Shown here: positions 1 to 7,641 of the stretch, piece by piece
How positions within the stretch are numbered: the stretch's first letter is position 1
How the letters are laid out: every line of letters begins with the position of its first letter
NCBI GenBank assembly: GCA_964546285.1
Contig: CAZJJK010000043.1
Span: 1-25,014 of the forward strand
DNA length: 25,014 nucleotides
Direction: 5' to 3'
Source of the DNA: CAZJJK01 sp964546285
GTDB taxonomy: Bacteria; Spirochaetota; Spirochaetia; Treponematales; Breznakiellaceae
Position numbers and translations under genes: made by a program
Notes under the pieces: model-generated
What the model saw: only the letters and a program-made list of their open reading frames with translations
The model's database searches: none
What the model was told of the DNA's origin: nothing

Positions 1-45
1 GCTATTATTGATGAGCGTGCCGCTAAAATAAAAGCAGCTAAGTAA
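1..45 (+). CDS. 3' end of an upstream gene, product unknown
   Basis: An open frame enters the window and ends in TAA at 43-45, coding AIIDERAAKIKAAK. The tail is rich in Lys and Ala. It is followed 23 bases later by a strong intrinsic terminator, which supports this being a real gene end and the end of its transcript. Fourteen residues are too few to name the family. Confidence 0.6.
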   Translation, partial: AIIDERAAKIKAAK

Positions 46-68
46 GACCTTTTTTTTAAAGGGAGGCG

Positions 69-100
69 GGGACCCGTGGAAACGCGGGTCCCTTTTTTTT
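69..100 (+). terminator. Rho-independent terminator of the upstream gene
   Basis: The arms gggacccg (69-76) and cgggtccc (85-92) pair perfectly. They extend through a T-G wobble and a G-C pair to a GAAA tetraloop (79-82), and are followed by eight T (93-100). This is a textbook intrinsic terminator reading on the + strand. Confidence 0.93.
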
Positions 101-352
101 GGGCGCGTATCGCCGCAAATAGGGAAAATTCAAAAGATGTATCAACTGCTGCCAATTCTATTGAAGCCTGAAACCGTTGATCCTTACATTGAACCCCTTA
201 TCAGTATAGATATGGTTGTAAGGTGAGTTTAGCATCTTGGTGTCGTAAGTCCAGAATTTGAATAAAAAGAGCTGTGTGGATGTTGTTCTGTTTTAAACCT
301 GAAAATGTATTATTGTAAAATCATTATTGAGATTAATATATCCCAAATTGTT
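101..352. other. Intergenic region without a supported gene
   Basis: No convincing coding frame lies between the terminator and the araC-type gene. The stretch is AT-rich relative to its neighbours. It holds one copy of the ctgctgccaattct repeat (144-181) and a small inverted repeat ccttaca (182-188)/tgtaagg (217-223). The rest shows nothing recognisable. Confidence 0.5.
144..181 (+). repeat. Dispersed repeat, copy 1 (ctgctgccaattct family)
   Basis: The 16-mer aactgctgccaattct (144-159) recurs exactly at 24712-24727. The longer stretch through ctgaaaccgttgat resembles the reverse complement of 6197-6231, including a shared ctgaaaccg. This copy lies in non-coding DNA downstream of the terminator. 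It could be a remnant of a mobile-element end or a REP-like sequence. Confidence 0.6.
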
Positions 353-381
353 TTGCAACAATATTGGTAGCAGTATATAAG
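347..381 (+). promoter_or_regulatory. Predicted promoter and operator of the AraC-type gene
   Basis: A -35 TTGCAA (353-358) and a -10 TATAAG (376-381) are separated by 17 bases, placing the start near 388 and leaving about 40 bases of leader before the ATG at 429. The inverted repeat attgtt-ttgc-aacaat (347-362) overlaps the -35 box and could be a repressor or autoregulation site. Prediction by pattern only. Confidence 0.5.
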
Positions 382-428
382 ATTTACGTGAATACGGCGC
401 GATAAAGTTCTGTTCAGGAGTGGATGCG

Positions 429-1724
429 ATGGATGATCGAGCTTTAGCCGCTAGCATGGTTTTATGGATGGAAAAGCATCTAACTGGCGGCGGCAACGGC
501 AGGGAATTGGAACGCGTGTCGGGTTATTCCGAGAATCGTCTTAGGGAGAAATTCTTCAGTGTTACCGGCGAAACTCCCTCGGGCTATCTGCGTAAACGGC
601 GCCTAAGCGAGGCGGCCAAGCGTTTGTTAGCTGGCGATGCCCTGGTCGATGTGGCCGCGGAATACGGCTACAGCTCCCAGGAAAATTTTACCACCGCTTT
701 TAAATCCTGGTTCGGTATAACCCCGGGGGAACTAAGGACGACCGATAGGCGGTATCGATTTTTCCTGAATCGGATTAAGGAGCCAATGAACATTATGGAA
801 CTCGCCAATTTGAAACAAGGACCGTTAAACACGACTTTTATAGGCTGTATGAAAGGAGCCTCCGAATATTGGGAGCTTGATTGGACAATCCCGGAACTAT
901 TCGGCTATTCGGCTTTCGGTTTTATGCTCAATATACATAGGGACTTGTGCCCAAGCGGACCGTATTGCTGGAACAAGGATAGGGTGTTTCTTAATCTGCG
1001 GGATATGGGAATACGTCGGATCGATTGCGTCAAAATCGATAAGTTTTCAAGCGCCGAGGAGCGCGAGCGGATGGAAAAGAGGATTCGCTCTCATTTGGAC
1101 GCGGAGAAGCTGGTAATGGTGGACTATTTGGAGCACCAACTTATATCGGGCTATGATACCGATGGTTTTACCTTCCTAAGGCCATGGAATTGCGACGATG
1201 CTTCCACATCGGAAATAAAGCAATTGAGTTTTGGCACGTGGAAAGAGGCGTTGGAAAAAGAAGGCTGGATCTGGTTTACTTTTTTGGAGAAGGAAACGCT
1301 GTGTTCGGATCGTGCCCGTCTTTTACGCGGCGCAATCGATACGGCCCGAGAGATAAGGAATAATCCGAAACGCTTTGCCTGCGAAGGCTATTATGTCGGG
1401 GATGAGGCCTGGGAAGCTTGGATAGCCGCGAACGACAAGGGTTTAGGCTCAAGTCATGGTAATTGGTGGAATGGCATGGTGTGGTCGGAGTGCCGTGTCA
1501 TGACCGCGGACTTTTTCGCCGGCTTAAAAGCTCAGGCGGATTCTTCCGCCGTTCAGCGCTTGTATGGCGGCGCCGAAGCCGCTTGCCGCGCCGCCGGCGC
1601 CGCCATAGCCGCCGCGGCGTCGAAGGATAGCGCTATAGATGAGAGAGGGGTGTCGCTTAAAGCCGGGCGCGCGGCTGACGCCGCCTGTGAAAAAGTGTTA
1701 AAAGAATTGAACGCCGTACTGTAA
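429..1724 (+). CDS. AraC-family regulator fused to a papain/C39-like domain
   Basis: Residues about 7-105 form an AraC/XylS DNA-binding domain with two helix-turn-helix units; the second contains DVAAEYGYSSQENFTTAFK and GITPGELR, the family signature. Residues about 130-290 resemble the papain-fold C39-like/BtrH-type domain. A Cys sits in FIGCMKGASEYW (about 140), and a later segment HQLISGYDTDGFTFLRPWN matches the usual His-x-x-x-x-GYDxxG-x-PWN arrangement (His about 236). The C-terminal 60 residues are Ala-rich and helical. I chose ATG 429 because AGGAG (416-420) lies 8 bases upstream; a GTG at 420 overlaps that site. The product should be a cytosolic transcription regulator; the fused domain may bind or process a small molecule or peptide. 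The AraC call is firm; the C39-like call is inferred from motif order. Confidence 0.85.
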   Translation: MDDRALAASMVLWMEKHLTGGGNGRELERVSGYSENRLREKFFSVTGETPSGYLRKRRLSEAAKRLLAGDALVDVAAEYGYSSQENFTTAFKSWFGITPGELRTTDRRYRFFLNRIKEPMNIMELANLKQGPLNTTFIGCMKGASEYWELDWTIPELFGYSAFGFMLNIHRDLCPSGPYCWNKDRVFLNLRDMGIRRIDCVKIDKFSSAEERERMEKRIRSHLDAEKLVMVDYLEHQLISGYDTDGFTFLRPWNCDDASTSEIKQLSFGTWKEALEKEGWIWFTFLEKETLCSDRARLLRGAIDTAREIRNNPKRFACEGYYVGDEAWEAWIAANDKGLGSSHGNWWNGMVWSECRVMTADFFAGLKAQADSSAVQRLYGGAEAACRAAGAAIAAAASKDSAIDERGVSLKAGRAADAACEKVLKELNAVL

Positions 1725-1738
1725 TTGTTTATAATAAA

Positions 1739-1775
1739 CCCAGTGGCGGCTAAGAAATAGTTAAGCGCCGCTGGG
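1739..1775 (+). promoter_or_regulatory. Hairpin ending next to the start of the ABM gene
   Basis: cccagtggcg (1739-1748) pairs with cgccgctggg (1766-1775), ten pairs including one T-G wobble, around a 17-base loop. It begins 14 bases after the stop of the regulator gene and has no T run, so it is a poor terminator. Its 3' arm ends in the GGG of the only Shine-Dalgarno-like sequence (gggtgg, 1773-1778) before ATG 1784, so it could limit translation of the next gene. Confidence 0.5.
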
Positions 1776-1783
1776 TGGCATAC

Positions 1784-2095
1784 ATGATTTATAGCGTTGT
1801 TAGCATGGTGATTAAGCCAGAAAGGATGGACGAATTTCTTGAGGAATGCAAAAAAGTGAGGCCGCTTGTTCTGCGTGAGGCTGGCTGTCTTATGTACGAC
1901 TATACTAGGGAGATAGCTTCCGGAGACGCGCTTCAGGAAGCCTTTGACCCCAATCGCGTTACCCTTTATGAAAAATGGGCTTCGCCAGAGGCTCTTAAGG
2001 CGCATAATGGCCAAGCTTATATGAAAACCTTCGTCTCAAAGCTTGCCCCGATGCGCGAACGCGTAATTACTCGTATTGGAACGGAAGCGTTTTAA
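1784..2095 (+). CDS. Antibiotic biosynthesis monooxygenase (ABM) domain protein, YgiN-like
   Basis: About 103 residues, the usual size of a single ABM ferredoxin-like barrel. Visible landmarks are an N-terminal strand (YSVVSMVIKPERMDEFLEEC), the REAGCLMYDYTRE segment, and VTLYEKWASPEALKAHNG, which matches the conserved E-x-W-x-s-x-e-a-l-x-x-H motif. Family members are small cytosolic dimers that oxidise quinols or other aromatic compounds without a cofactor, or act in stress responses; the substrate cannot be read from sequence. A GTG at 1775 is an alternative start, but ATG 1784 sits better behind gggtgg. It lies 59 bases downstream of the AraC-type gene, from which it may be co-transcribed through the hairpin at 1739-1775. 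Confidence 0.82.
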   Translation: MIYSVVSMVIKPERMDEFLEECKKVRPLVLREAGCLMYDYTREIASGDALQEAFDPNRVTLYEKWASPEALKAHNGQAYMKTFVSKLAPMRERVITRIGTEAF

Positions 2096-2197
2096 ATATT
2101 TGTGCTGATCGCGAGCTTCACTTACTATTAAGCTACGGTTATCCAATTTTATGAAGTGATATGGGTTCAACGAGGAAATATGTATAAGGAGCTTAGT

Positions 2198-3025
2198 ATG
2201 AGTCAGGATAAACAGAGCGCTTTAACACGGTATCTTCCGGCTATAAGTGTCACATTGGCTTTTGTCGCTATGATAATAGCCAATGCTCTCGCTAATATTC
2301 TTCCCCTTAACGGGATAGGCACCGGCGCCTTATCCGATGAAATACCTAATCTTTTTGTCCCGGCTGGCCTAACCTTTGCCATTTGGGGCTTAATTTATTT
2401 ATTGCTCGCTGTTTATGTTGTGGCGACTTTTATGGCTTCTTTCGACCGAGCCGGAGCGCGGTGTTGGACAGGCCTGGACGCTTTGCTCTTTATCGCTAAC
2501 GCCTTGGCGAATATAGCTTGGATCTACGCTTGGCATTGGCGTTTACTGCCCTTAAGCCTCCTTTTTATGTTGATCATCCTAGGAACCTTGATCGCCTTAT
2601 CCGAGCGCGCGTATGCTCGTCCGGGTGTTAGCGGCGGAGCTTTATCCGTTTTTGTGGACTTAGCCTTAAAAACACCTATAAACGTTTATTTGGGATGGAT
2701 CTGCGTCGCGACTATCGCCAACGTAACAGCCCTTTTGGTGAAAAGTGATTGGAACGGTTTTGGTCTTGACCCTCGTTTTTGGACTGTACTTGTAATAATC
2801 GCCGGCTTGGCGATAGCCCTGGGTTTTGTATTTCGCCGAAAGGCTTACGCCGCGCCCTTGGTGGTGGTATGGGCCTACCTTGGGATCGTGATAAAGCGGA
2901 CTGGCGTGGACGCGGACTATTCCAAGGCCGTGTGGCTTAGCGCCGCGATAGCCGCCGCGCTTATTGTGATCGCGTTGGCTGTAAGGACGCTTTTTCTTGA
3001 TAGGAAGGTAAAAAAGGCTGGCTGA
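2198..3025 (+). CDS. TspO/MBR-like (tryptophan-rich sensory protein family) membrane protein
   Basis: A 275-residue hydrophobic protein with about seven or eight predicted membrane helices. Landmarks typical of the long TspO-related group are PNLFVPAGLTFAIWGLIYLLL near residue 60 and KTPINVYLGWICVATIANVTALL near 155-177, plus a Trp-rich IAWIYAWHW segment. Classical TspO has five helices and about 160 residues, so this is the extended form with extra C-terminal helices. TspO proteins bind porphyrins or related ligands; the role of the long form is poorly defined. ATG 2198 was chosen because AAGGAG (2186-2191) is six bases upstream; GTG 2156 would add 14 residues with no better site. It ends in a basic tail (RKVKKAG), and the next gene is convergent. 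Confidence 0.75.
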   Translation: MSQDKQSALTRYLPAISVTLAFVAMIIANALANILPLNGIGTGALSDEIPNLFVPAGLTFAIWGLIYLLLAVYVVATFMASFDRAGARCWTGLDALLFIANALANIAWIYAWHWRLLPLSLLFMLIILGTLIALSERAYARPGVSGGALSVFVDLALKTPINVYLGWICVATIANVTALLVKSDWNGFGLDPRFWTVLVIIAGLAIALGFVFRRKAYAAPLVVVWAYLGIVIKRTGVDADYSKAVWLSAAIAAALIVIALAVRTLFLDRKVKKAG

Positions 3026-3063
3026 TAGGGAGAGGCCGCCATCGCCGGCTTAAGCCTGATAGT

Positions 3064-3516
3064 TTATTCCCTCGTTTTTGTGTCGATGAAAATGGTTACG
3101 GGGCCGTCGTTTACTAGCTCCACCGCCATTTCCGCGCCAAAAACGCCAGTGGCTACCGGCCGCGCCGAGGCGGCGGCTAAGGCCGCCACAAAAGCTTTAT
3201 AGCGCGGCTCAGCCCGTTCCGGCTTGGCCGCCCGTGAATATGAAGGGCGTTTTCCCTTGCGGGTAGAGGCGTGAAGCGTGAATTGACTTATCGCCATCAG
3301 TTCGCCATCGATATTCATGACCGATCTGTTCATTACGCCTTCTTCGTCATTAAAGAGGCGGAGGCCGGCTATCTTTTCAGCCAGCCAAGCGATATCACTT
3401 TGATCGTCAATTTCTTCTATGCCTACAAAAATAAGAAGGCCCTGTCCAATTGAAGCATGAACAGCGCCCGCGATTCTAACGGACGCACGTTTCACTCGCT
3501 GGATAAGCGCGCGCAT
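3064..3516 (-). CDS. dtd: D-aminoacyl-tRNA deacylase
   Basis: The 150-residue product matches DTD along its whole length. It begins MRALIQRVKRASVRI, has the catalytic SQFTLHAST segment (family motif SQFTL) and ends with the NxGPVT-type motif as NDGPVTIFID. DTD removes D-amino acids (and mischarged glycine) from tRNA in the cytosol, protecting translation. ATG 3516 follows AAGGA at a good distance; the frame stays open 96 bases further upstream but that stretch resembles no part of the family. It is convergent with the TspO-like gene and divergent from zwf, with 139 bases between the two starts. Confidence 0.95.
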   Translation of the reverse strand: MRALIQRVKRASVRIAGAVHASIGQGLLIFVGIEEIDDQSDIAWLAEKIAGLRLFNDEEGVMNRSVMNIDGELMAISQFTLHASTRKGKRPSYSRAAKPERAEPRYKAFVAALAAASARPVATGVFGAEMAVELVNDGPVTIFIDTKTRE

Positions 3517-3655
3517 AAGCCATCCTTCTAGCGGTATTTCAGTTAAGCTGGCTTTTTCACTTTGAAGCCGGCGTGTGTTTATTATTCTGCTTGCCCGCCG
3601 TTGAAGCGTCAATAGCGGCCTATTTTTATGCAGCTTGGCGAAGAAGCGTCTTCCT

Positions 3656-5182
3656 ATGGCAAAGGACGTAAGCCTTAGGTATATTAGTTCTATGGTGAAT
3701 AATCCTCTGGCTGTTGGTTTAAGAAAAAGGCGGCGGCCGAAACCCTTTACCTTGGTGGTATTTGGCGTTACCGGGGATTTGGCTCAACGTAAGCTTTTCC
3801 CCGCCTTGTACGCCTTATACGAGGCTGGCGAGTTGGATGATTGGCGTTTGATTGGTATAGGGCGCCGGGCTTGGACGGATGAGGTTTTTAGAGAGAGGAT
3901 AACCGCGTCGCTGGCCGACGATGAAGGCGGAACCTCGGCAATGGAAAAAAGCGATGACTTAGCGGTTTTTTTGGCCGCGTGCTCCTATCTTCAGGGCGAT
4001 TTTGATGACGCTGAACTATATACGGCCTTGGCTTCCGTGACCGGCATGAGTCGTTGTCTTGTCCATTATCTGGCGACACCCCCTGAAAGCTATGAACGGA
4101 TAATCGCTCGCCTTGGCCACGGGGGTCTAGGTGAAGGCTGGGCGGCTTCCTCACGGATAGTGGTGGAAAAACCGTTTGGACGGGACGCGAGCGAAGCCGA
4201 AGCGCTTAATCGCCTTTTGGAAAAGGTTTTTCACGAAACCAATGTTTTCCGGATTGACCATTATCTGGGAAAGGAAACCGTCCAAAATATCGCGGTGTCG
4301 CGTTTCGCGAATGCCCTCTTTGAACCGGTTTGGAATAATCGCTATATCGCCGCTGTCGAAATAAGCGTGGTTGAAAGCGTAGGCGTGGAAACGCGGGCCG
4401 CTTATTATGAACGCTCCGGCGCTTTGCGGGATATGGTGCAGAATCATCTTTTCCAACTGATGGCGCTAATAGCGATGGAACCGCCATCGTCGTTTGACGC
4501 CGATGCGGTAAGAGCTGAGAAAGTAAAGGTGCTTCGCGCTCTTAAACCTATTCCAGACAACAGAATGGCGCTGGACAGCGTCCGAGGCCAATACGGCGCT
4601 GGGCTGATAGACGGGGATCCAGTCCCTGGGTATCTCCAAGAACGCGGGGTTGCCTCGGATTCTATGGTGGAAACCTATGCCGCCTTAAGACTTGAAATAA
4701 ATTCCTGGCGCTGGGCCGGCGTACCGTTTTTATTGCGTACGGGGAAGCGCCTGCCTCGGCGCTTATCGGAAATCGCTATCCACTTTAAAAAGCCTCCCTT
4801 AAGTTTATTTCCTCTTGGCTATAGGGGCGCGAATCAATTGGTTTTTCGTATTCAGCCCGAGGAAGGGCTTACCCTTTACCTCAACACGAAAATTCCCGGA
4901 CTTGTTGACCGCGTTCGTTCCATATCCATGGATTTTTTATATGGCACAGGCTTCGGTTCGCCTTCGCCGGAAGCGTATGAGCGCTTGCTCCTAGACGCGA
5001 TAGTCGGTGATGGAACCCTGTTTATCAGACGGGACGAAGCCGCTGCGTCTTGGGCTTTTATCGATCCTATACGAAGCGCCTGGGACTCAGGCGCGGTTCC
5101 CTTGGCGCTGTACGACGCGGGAAGTTCCGGTCCTAGCGGCGCATTGGCTTTGCCAGGTGAAGGCCGCTGGAGGCGCTTGTGA
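3656..5182 (+). CDS. zwf: Glucose-6-phosphate 1-dehydrogenase
   Basis: It oxidises glucose 6-phosphate to 6-phosphogluconolactone with NAD(P)+, the first step of the oxidative pentose phosphate pathway. Counted from TTG 3635, residues 41-50 carry the nucleotide-binding FGVTGDLA, 178-182 EKPFG, and 206-214 the substrate/catalytic signature RIDHYLGKE. The C-terminal half contains the family segments ETYAALRLEINSWRWAGVPF and RTGKRL. About 508 residues is normal length. The start is uncertain: TTG 3635, ATG 3656 and ATG 3692 are all in frame and none has a strong Shine-Dalgarno site; 3656 is a compromise. Its stop overlaps the opcA start by four bases, so the two are one operon. Confidence 0.95.
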   Translation: MAKDVSLRYISSMVNNPLAVGLRKRRRPKPFTLVVFGVTGDLAQRKLFPALYALYEAGELDDWRLIGIGRRAWTDEVFRERITASLADDEGGTSAMEKSDDLAVFLAACSYLQGDFDDAELYTALASVTGMSRCLVHYLATPPESYERIIARLGHGGLGEGWAASSRIVVEKPFGRDASEAEALNRLLEKVFHETNVFRIDHYLGKETVQNIAVSRFANALFEPVWNNRYIAAVEISVVESVGVETRAAYYERSGALRDMVQNHLFQLMALIAMEPPSSFDADAVRAEKVKVLRALKPIPDNRMALDSVRGQYGAGLIDGDPVPGYLQERGVASDSMVETYAALRLEINSWRWAGVPFLLRTGKRLPRRLSEIAIHFKKPPLSLFPLGYRGANQLVFRIQPEEGLTLYLNTKIPGLVDRVRSISMDFLYGTGFGSPSPEAYERLLLDAIVGDGTLFIRRDEAAASWAFIDPIRSAWDSGAVPLALYDAGSSGPSGALALPGEGRWRRL

Positions 5183-6141
5183 TTATGCCTAAACTGTCCA
5201 GTCTTGAGAGGGATTTGGTTTCTCAATTACGTGAAAGCGCGGGGGAAGCGGCGCGGGCTATGTCCGCCAGCATCGTTATTATCGCTGATCCGAGTTCGCT
5301 CCGTGAAGCTGAAAATTCCGTGAATATGCTTATGGGGAAACGGCCAGCTAGATTGATACACATTATTGTCGGGGATACTGCCTTAACGGGGAAGGCGGAA
5401 CCGATAAAAGCGTGGGCTTCAGCCCGCTGCGCGTTGGACAAGGGGAAACGGGGCGTTTGTTTTGAGGATATCTTTTTGTATGGAAGGGACGCGAGCGCCG
5501 CCGATCCCCGTTTCTGGACCGCTTTTTGTCTCCGTGAATTGCCTTCCATCCTGTTTTGGAATTTTCCAAAGGACGTGGAAGGTCTTGAAGCTTCCGATCA
5601 GTTGTTTTACGCCTGCGCTCGCGAAGCGGATCTGGCCGTTATTGATGGGAGCGTCGCTATCGCCGCTGACATTGATACTCCAAGGCACTTGGCCGAAAGA
5701 ATCCTTGCCGCCAAGGCTGCTCTTAGCGATCTAGCCTGGCTCAGGTCTGAACGGTATCGTTTCGCCGTGGCGGCGCTTTTTGACGAGGCTGACGCGGGAG
5801 CGATTAGGCGGGTTGAAATTAGCGTGGCGGACAAGTGGATAGCCATGCTGATCGCGGGCTGGCTAAAAGCGCGCTTACGCCAGCTTGATATAAGCGTTTC
5901 TAGCGGCCAGAGTGAAAGCTTACGCTTTACGCTTGATGGCTCTTATACGGCAAGGGCTGATTTTGTCTCTCCCTCTTTGTCTTATCTAACGCTTCCGTCA
6001 GGGGCAAAGCGAGAGCTTGGTCTGTCGTCTCCGGATGATGGGGCTCTTTGGGCCGGCCTTAGCGATACGCCTAGCGCCGATCCCTTGTATCATGACGCCT
6101 TGACCGAACTTACTCGGCTCCAGATAGAACGCGCTCCTTAA
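5179..6141 (+). CDS. opcA: OpcA-like glucose-6-phosphate dehydrogenase assembly protein
   Basis: A 320-residue protein directly coupled to zwf, the usual place of opcA. Recognisable parts are an N-terminal segment with RPARLIHIIVG (matching the family's SRiivv region), VCFEDIFLYGRD, and the conserved centre RELPSILFWNFPKD, similar to the LPtvlWwp motif. OpcA proteins activate or assemble G6PDH in cyanobacteria, actinobacteria and some other phyla. GTG 5179 overlaps the zwf stop (GTGA) and has GGAGG (5169-5173) five bases upstream; ATG 5185 is possible but 11 bases from that site. The pairing implies G6PDH activity here is tuned by this partner. Sequence similarity is modest; position makes the call firm. 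Confidence 0.87.
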   Translation: MIMPKLSSLERDLVSQLRESAGEAARAMSASIVIIADPSSLREAENSVNMLMGKRPARLIHIIVGDTALTGKAEPIKAWASARCALDKGKRGVCFEDIFLYGRDASAADPRFWTAFCLRELPSILFWNFPKDVEGLEASDQLFYACAREADLAVIDGSVAIAADIDTPRHLAERILAAKAALSDLAWLRSERYRFAVAALFDEADAGAIRRVEISVADKWIAMLIAGWLKARLRQLDISVSSGQSESLRFTLDGSYTARADFVSPSLSYLTLPSGAKRELGLSSPDDGALWAGLSDTPSADPLYHDALTELTRLQIERAP

Positions 6142-6155
6142 GCCCTATATGCCGC

Positions 6156-6231
6156 GCCAATTCTGTCTCGACCTACTTAAAGCGCTTCTTCGATAAACCA
6201 GCGGTTTCAGAGTGCAACAGAATTGGCAGCA
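6156..6231 (-). repeat. Dispersed repeat, copy 2, ending an inverted repeat
   Basis: The reverse complement of 6197-6231 reads tgctgccaattctgttgca then ctctgaaaccgctgg, matching copies 1 and 3. The core is repeated in opposite sense upstream: gccaattctgt (6156-6166) and acagaattggc (6217-6227) are perfect 11-bp inverted repeats 50 bases apart, with a smaller hairpin aaacc-agc-ggttt (6195-6207) between them. The unit fills the gap between the convergent opcA and methyltransferase genes. It may be a short mobile-element remnant or a bidirectional terminator; no T run supports the latter strongly. Confidence 0.55.
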
Positions 6232-6232
6232 C

Positions 6233-7618
6233 TTAGTGAGCCTTATCGGGTCGGCGGAGATAGGCGATCGCCCTAAACCCGTCCCGCTTAAGCTCTCCCG
6301 CGCGTATAAAGGAGGCCGGCTTAGCCCGATCAAGACGACCGAGCCCGGCTGACTGGGCCGCGGCCAAAAACCAAGAGTCGGGGGCGGTTAAGGCTGAGGC
6401 GGCCCGCCAGAAAGCGGCTATCCTGTCGGTCCTGGGCACAAAGTCTGGGAAAGCGGCGAAAAGCCTAAAGCAAGCGGACGCGTTCTGAAGAAGCTCAGGT
6501 ATGCCAAAAGCCGGATCAACAAGCGGCAGCGTGGTGATAGCGTCGGAACCAGACGCCGTGGGAGACGCCGCGCCTGTCGCTCTATCGCTTGAGGCGGCTA
6601 AATTGCGCGCCGCGCTGTCCAAGGCTAATATATTGCGGCCGCAGAGCGTCCAAAAGGCGGGGCCTTCCATAGCGGCGGACAACCAACAGGGAAAGTGGCC
6701 CTGAGAGGCTTCATGGATAAGTATAGAAGGCCGCTTCCCCAGCTTTTGGGGTAAATGTAGCTTGCGGCATAAGGCGGCCGCTGTCAGCGCTTCCCTTCCC
6801 GCCTTATCAAAACCATCCGCGCCATGGATCGTTTTTAGCTGGTACTCAACGTCCTCCATTGAATATGTTGAGGTGTGTCTCTGATAGACCCGGAGCGGAT
6901 CGGTATCGATCTCACTCTGCTTAAAGGCTGAGCGTATTGTGTTTTTTAAGGCGGGGATTTGGTTTTTACCGTCTTCACCGCGTGTATAAACGAAAACCGT
7001 GTGGCCGGCGCCCTCCACTTGGTCGTTCAAAAGAAGTCCAGCTTCTAAAAGCCAGGCGCGATAAAGCGGGGCAAGGCTGTTGACTATCACGACCGCGGCC
7101 CTTCCTTCCTTTGACAGTAAAGCCGCCGAGCGTATCGCGAAATCGCGCAGCACCGGCTCGCCGGCCTTAGCCGGTAGATTGGAGAGGACCAAATCCCAGA
7201 CGCCAGTATCGGCCCCTGCGGGGACGGCGAGGAGAGCTTCGGCGGCGGCGATAAAACCAGGCGGCGACAAGCCATTGGTCTGGGCGTTAAAGGCGGTGAA
7301 CGCGCGCGCGAGCTCGTCTCTGTCTTGGGCGCGGACTCGCGGCTCCTGTACGCCAGCCTTGATCAAGGCTTTGGTGATAGCGACGCCGATAACACCAACC
7401 CCGGAACCCGCGTCCAGAATCCGATAGGGCAGGGCTTTCCCGCTTTCTATAGCCTGATCAAAAAGACGGGACACGGTTCTTAAAAGGAGTTTCGTGCCCG
7501 TATCTATATCGTCAGAGCTGAATAAACCATGGCTCAACGCGAATGGGAGATCAAGCCCGCGGTAAGACAGGCGCGCGGTTTTTATAGCGTAGGCGGCCAC
7601 GACAGCTTTGTCATCCAT
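6233..7618 (-). CDS. SAM-dependent methyltransferase, RsmC/MTS-like, with a second unassigned domain
   Basis: Residues about 35-245 form a class I methyltransferase: motif I is ILDAGSGVGVIGVA (67-80), an acidic residue follows in RAQDRDELA, and SNLPAKAGEP (146-155) takes the place of the (S/N)PP(F/Y/W) motif, as in the MTS group that includes rRNA m2G methyltransferases such as RsmC. Residues about 255-461 form a further region (LIHEASQGHFPCWLSA, then NILALDSAARNL) that could be a degenerate second methyltransferase fold. The likely target is rRNA or tRNA guanine, but this is inferred. ATG 7618 is chosen because the open frame upstream of it (to 7750) runs through a non-coding repeat element. 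The initiation site is weak (AAGGGC). Confidence 0.75.
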   Translation of the reverse strand: MDDKAVVAAYAIKTARLSYRGLDLPFALSHGLFSSDDIDTGTKLLLRTVSRLFDQAIESGKALPYRILDAGSGVGVIGVAITKALIKAGVQEPRVRAQDRDELARAFTAFNAQTNGLSPPGFIAAAEALLAVPAGADTGVWDLVLSNLPAKAGEPVLRDFAIRSAALLSKEGRAAVVIVNSLAPLYRAWLLEAGLLLNDQVEGAGHTVFVYTRGEDGKNQIPALKNTIRSAFKQSEIDTDPLRVYQRHTSTYSMEDVEYQLKTIHGADGFDKAGREALTAAALCRKLHLPQKLGKRPSILIHEASQGHFPCWLSAAMEGPAFWTLCGRNILALDSAARNLAASSDRATGAASPTASGSDAITTLPLVDPAFGIPELLQNASACFRLFAAFPDFVPRTDRIAAFWRAASALTAPDSWFLAAAQSAGLGRLDRAKPASFIRAGELKRDGFRAIAYLRRPDKAH

Positions 7619-7641
7619 TTTAAGCCCTTTTTTGGTCTGTT

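Noticed and set aside
293..496. Small minus-strand frame upstream of the AraC-type gene
   Set aside because: It overlaps the predicted promoter and the start of the regulator gene, and no ribosome site or homology is apparent.
1553..2014. Open minus-strand frame of 153 codons
   Set aside because: It is antisense to the end of the AraC-type gene and most of the ABM gene; its Ala-rich tail simply mirrors GC-rich codons.
7080..7427. Open + strand frame of 115 codons
   Set aside because: It is antisense to the methyltransferase SAM-binding domain, which is clearly coding.
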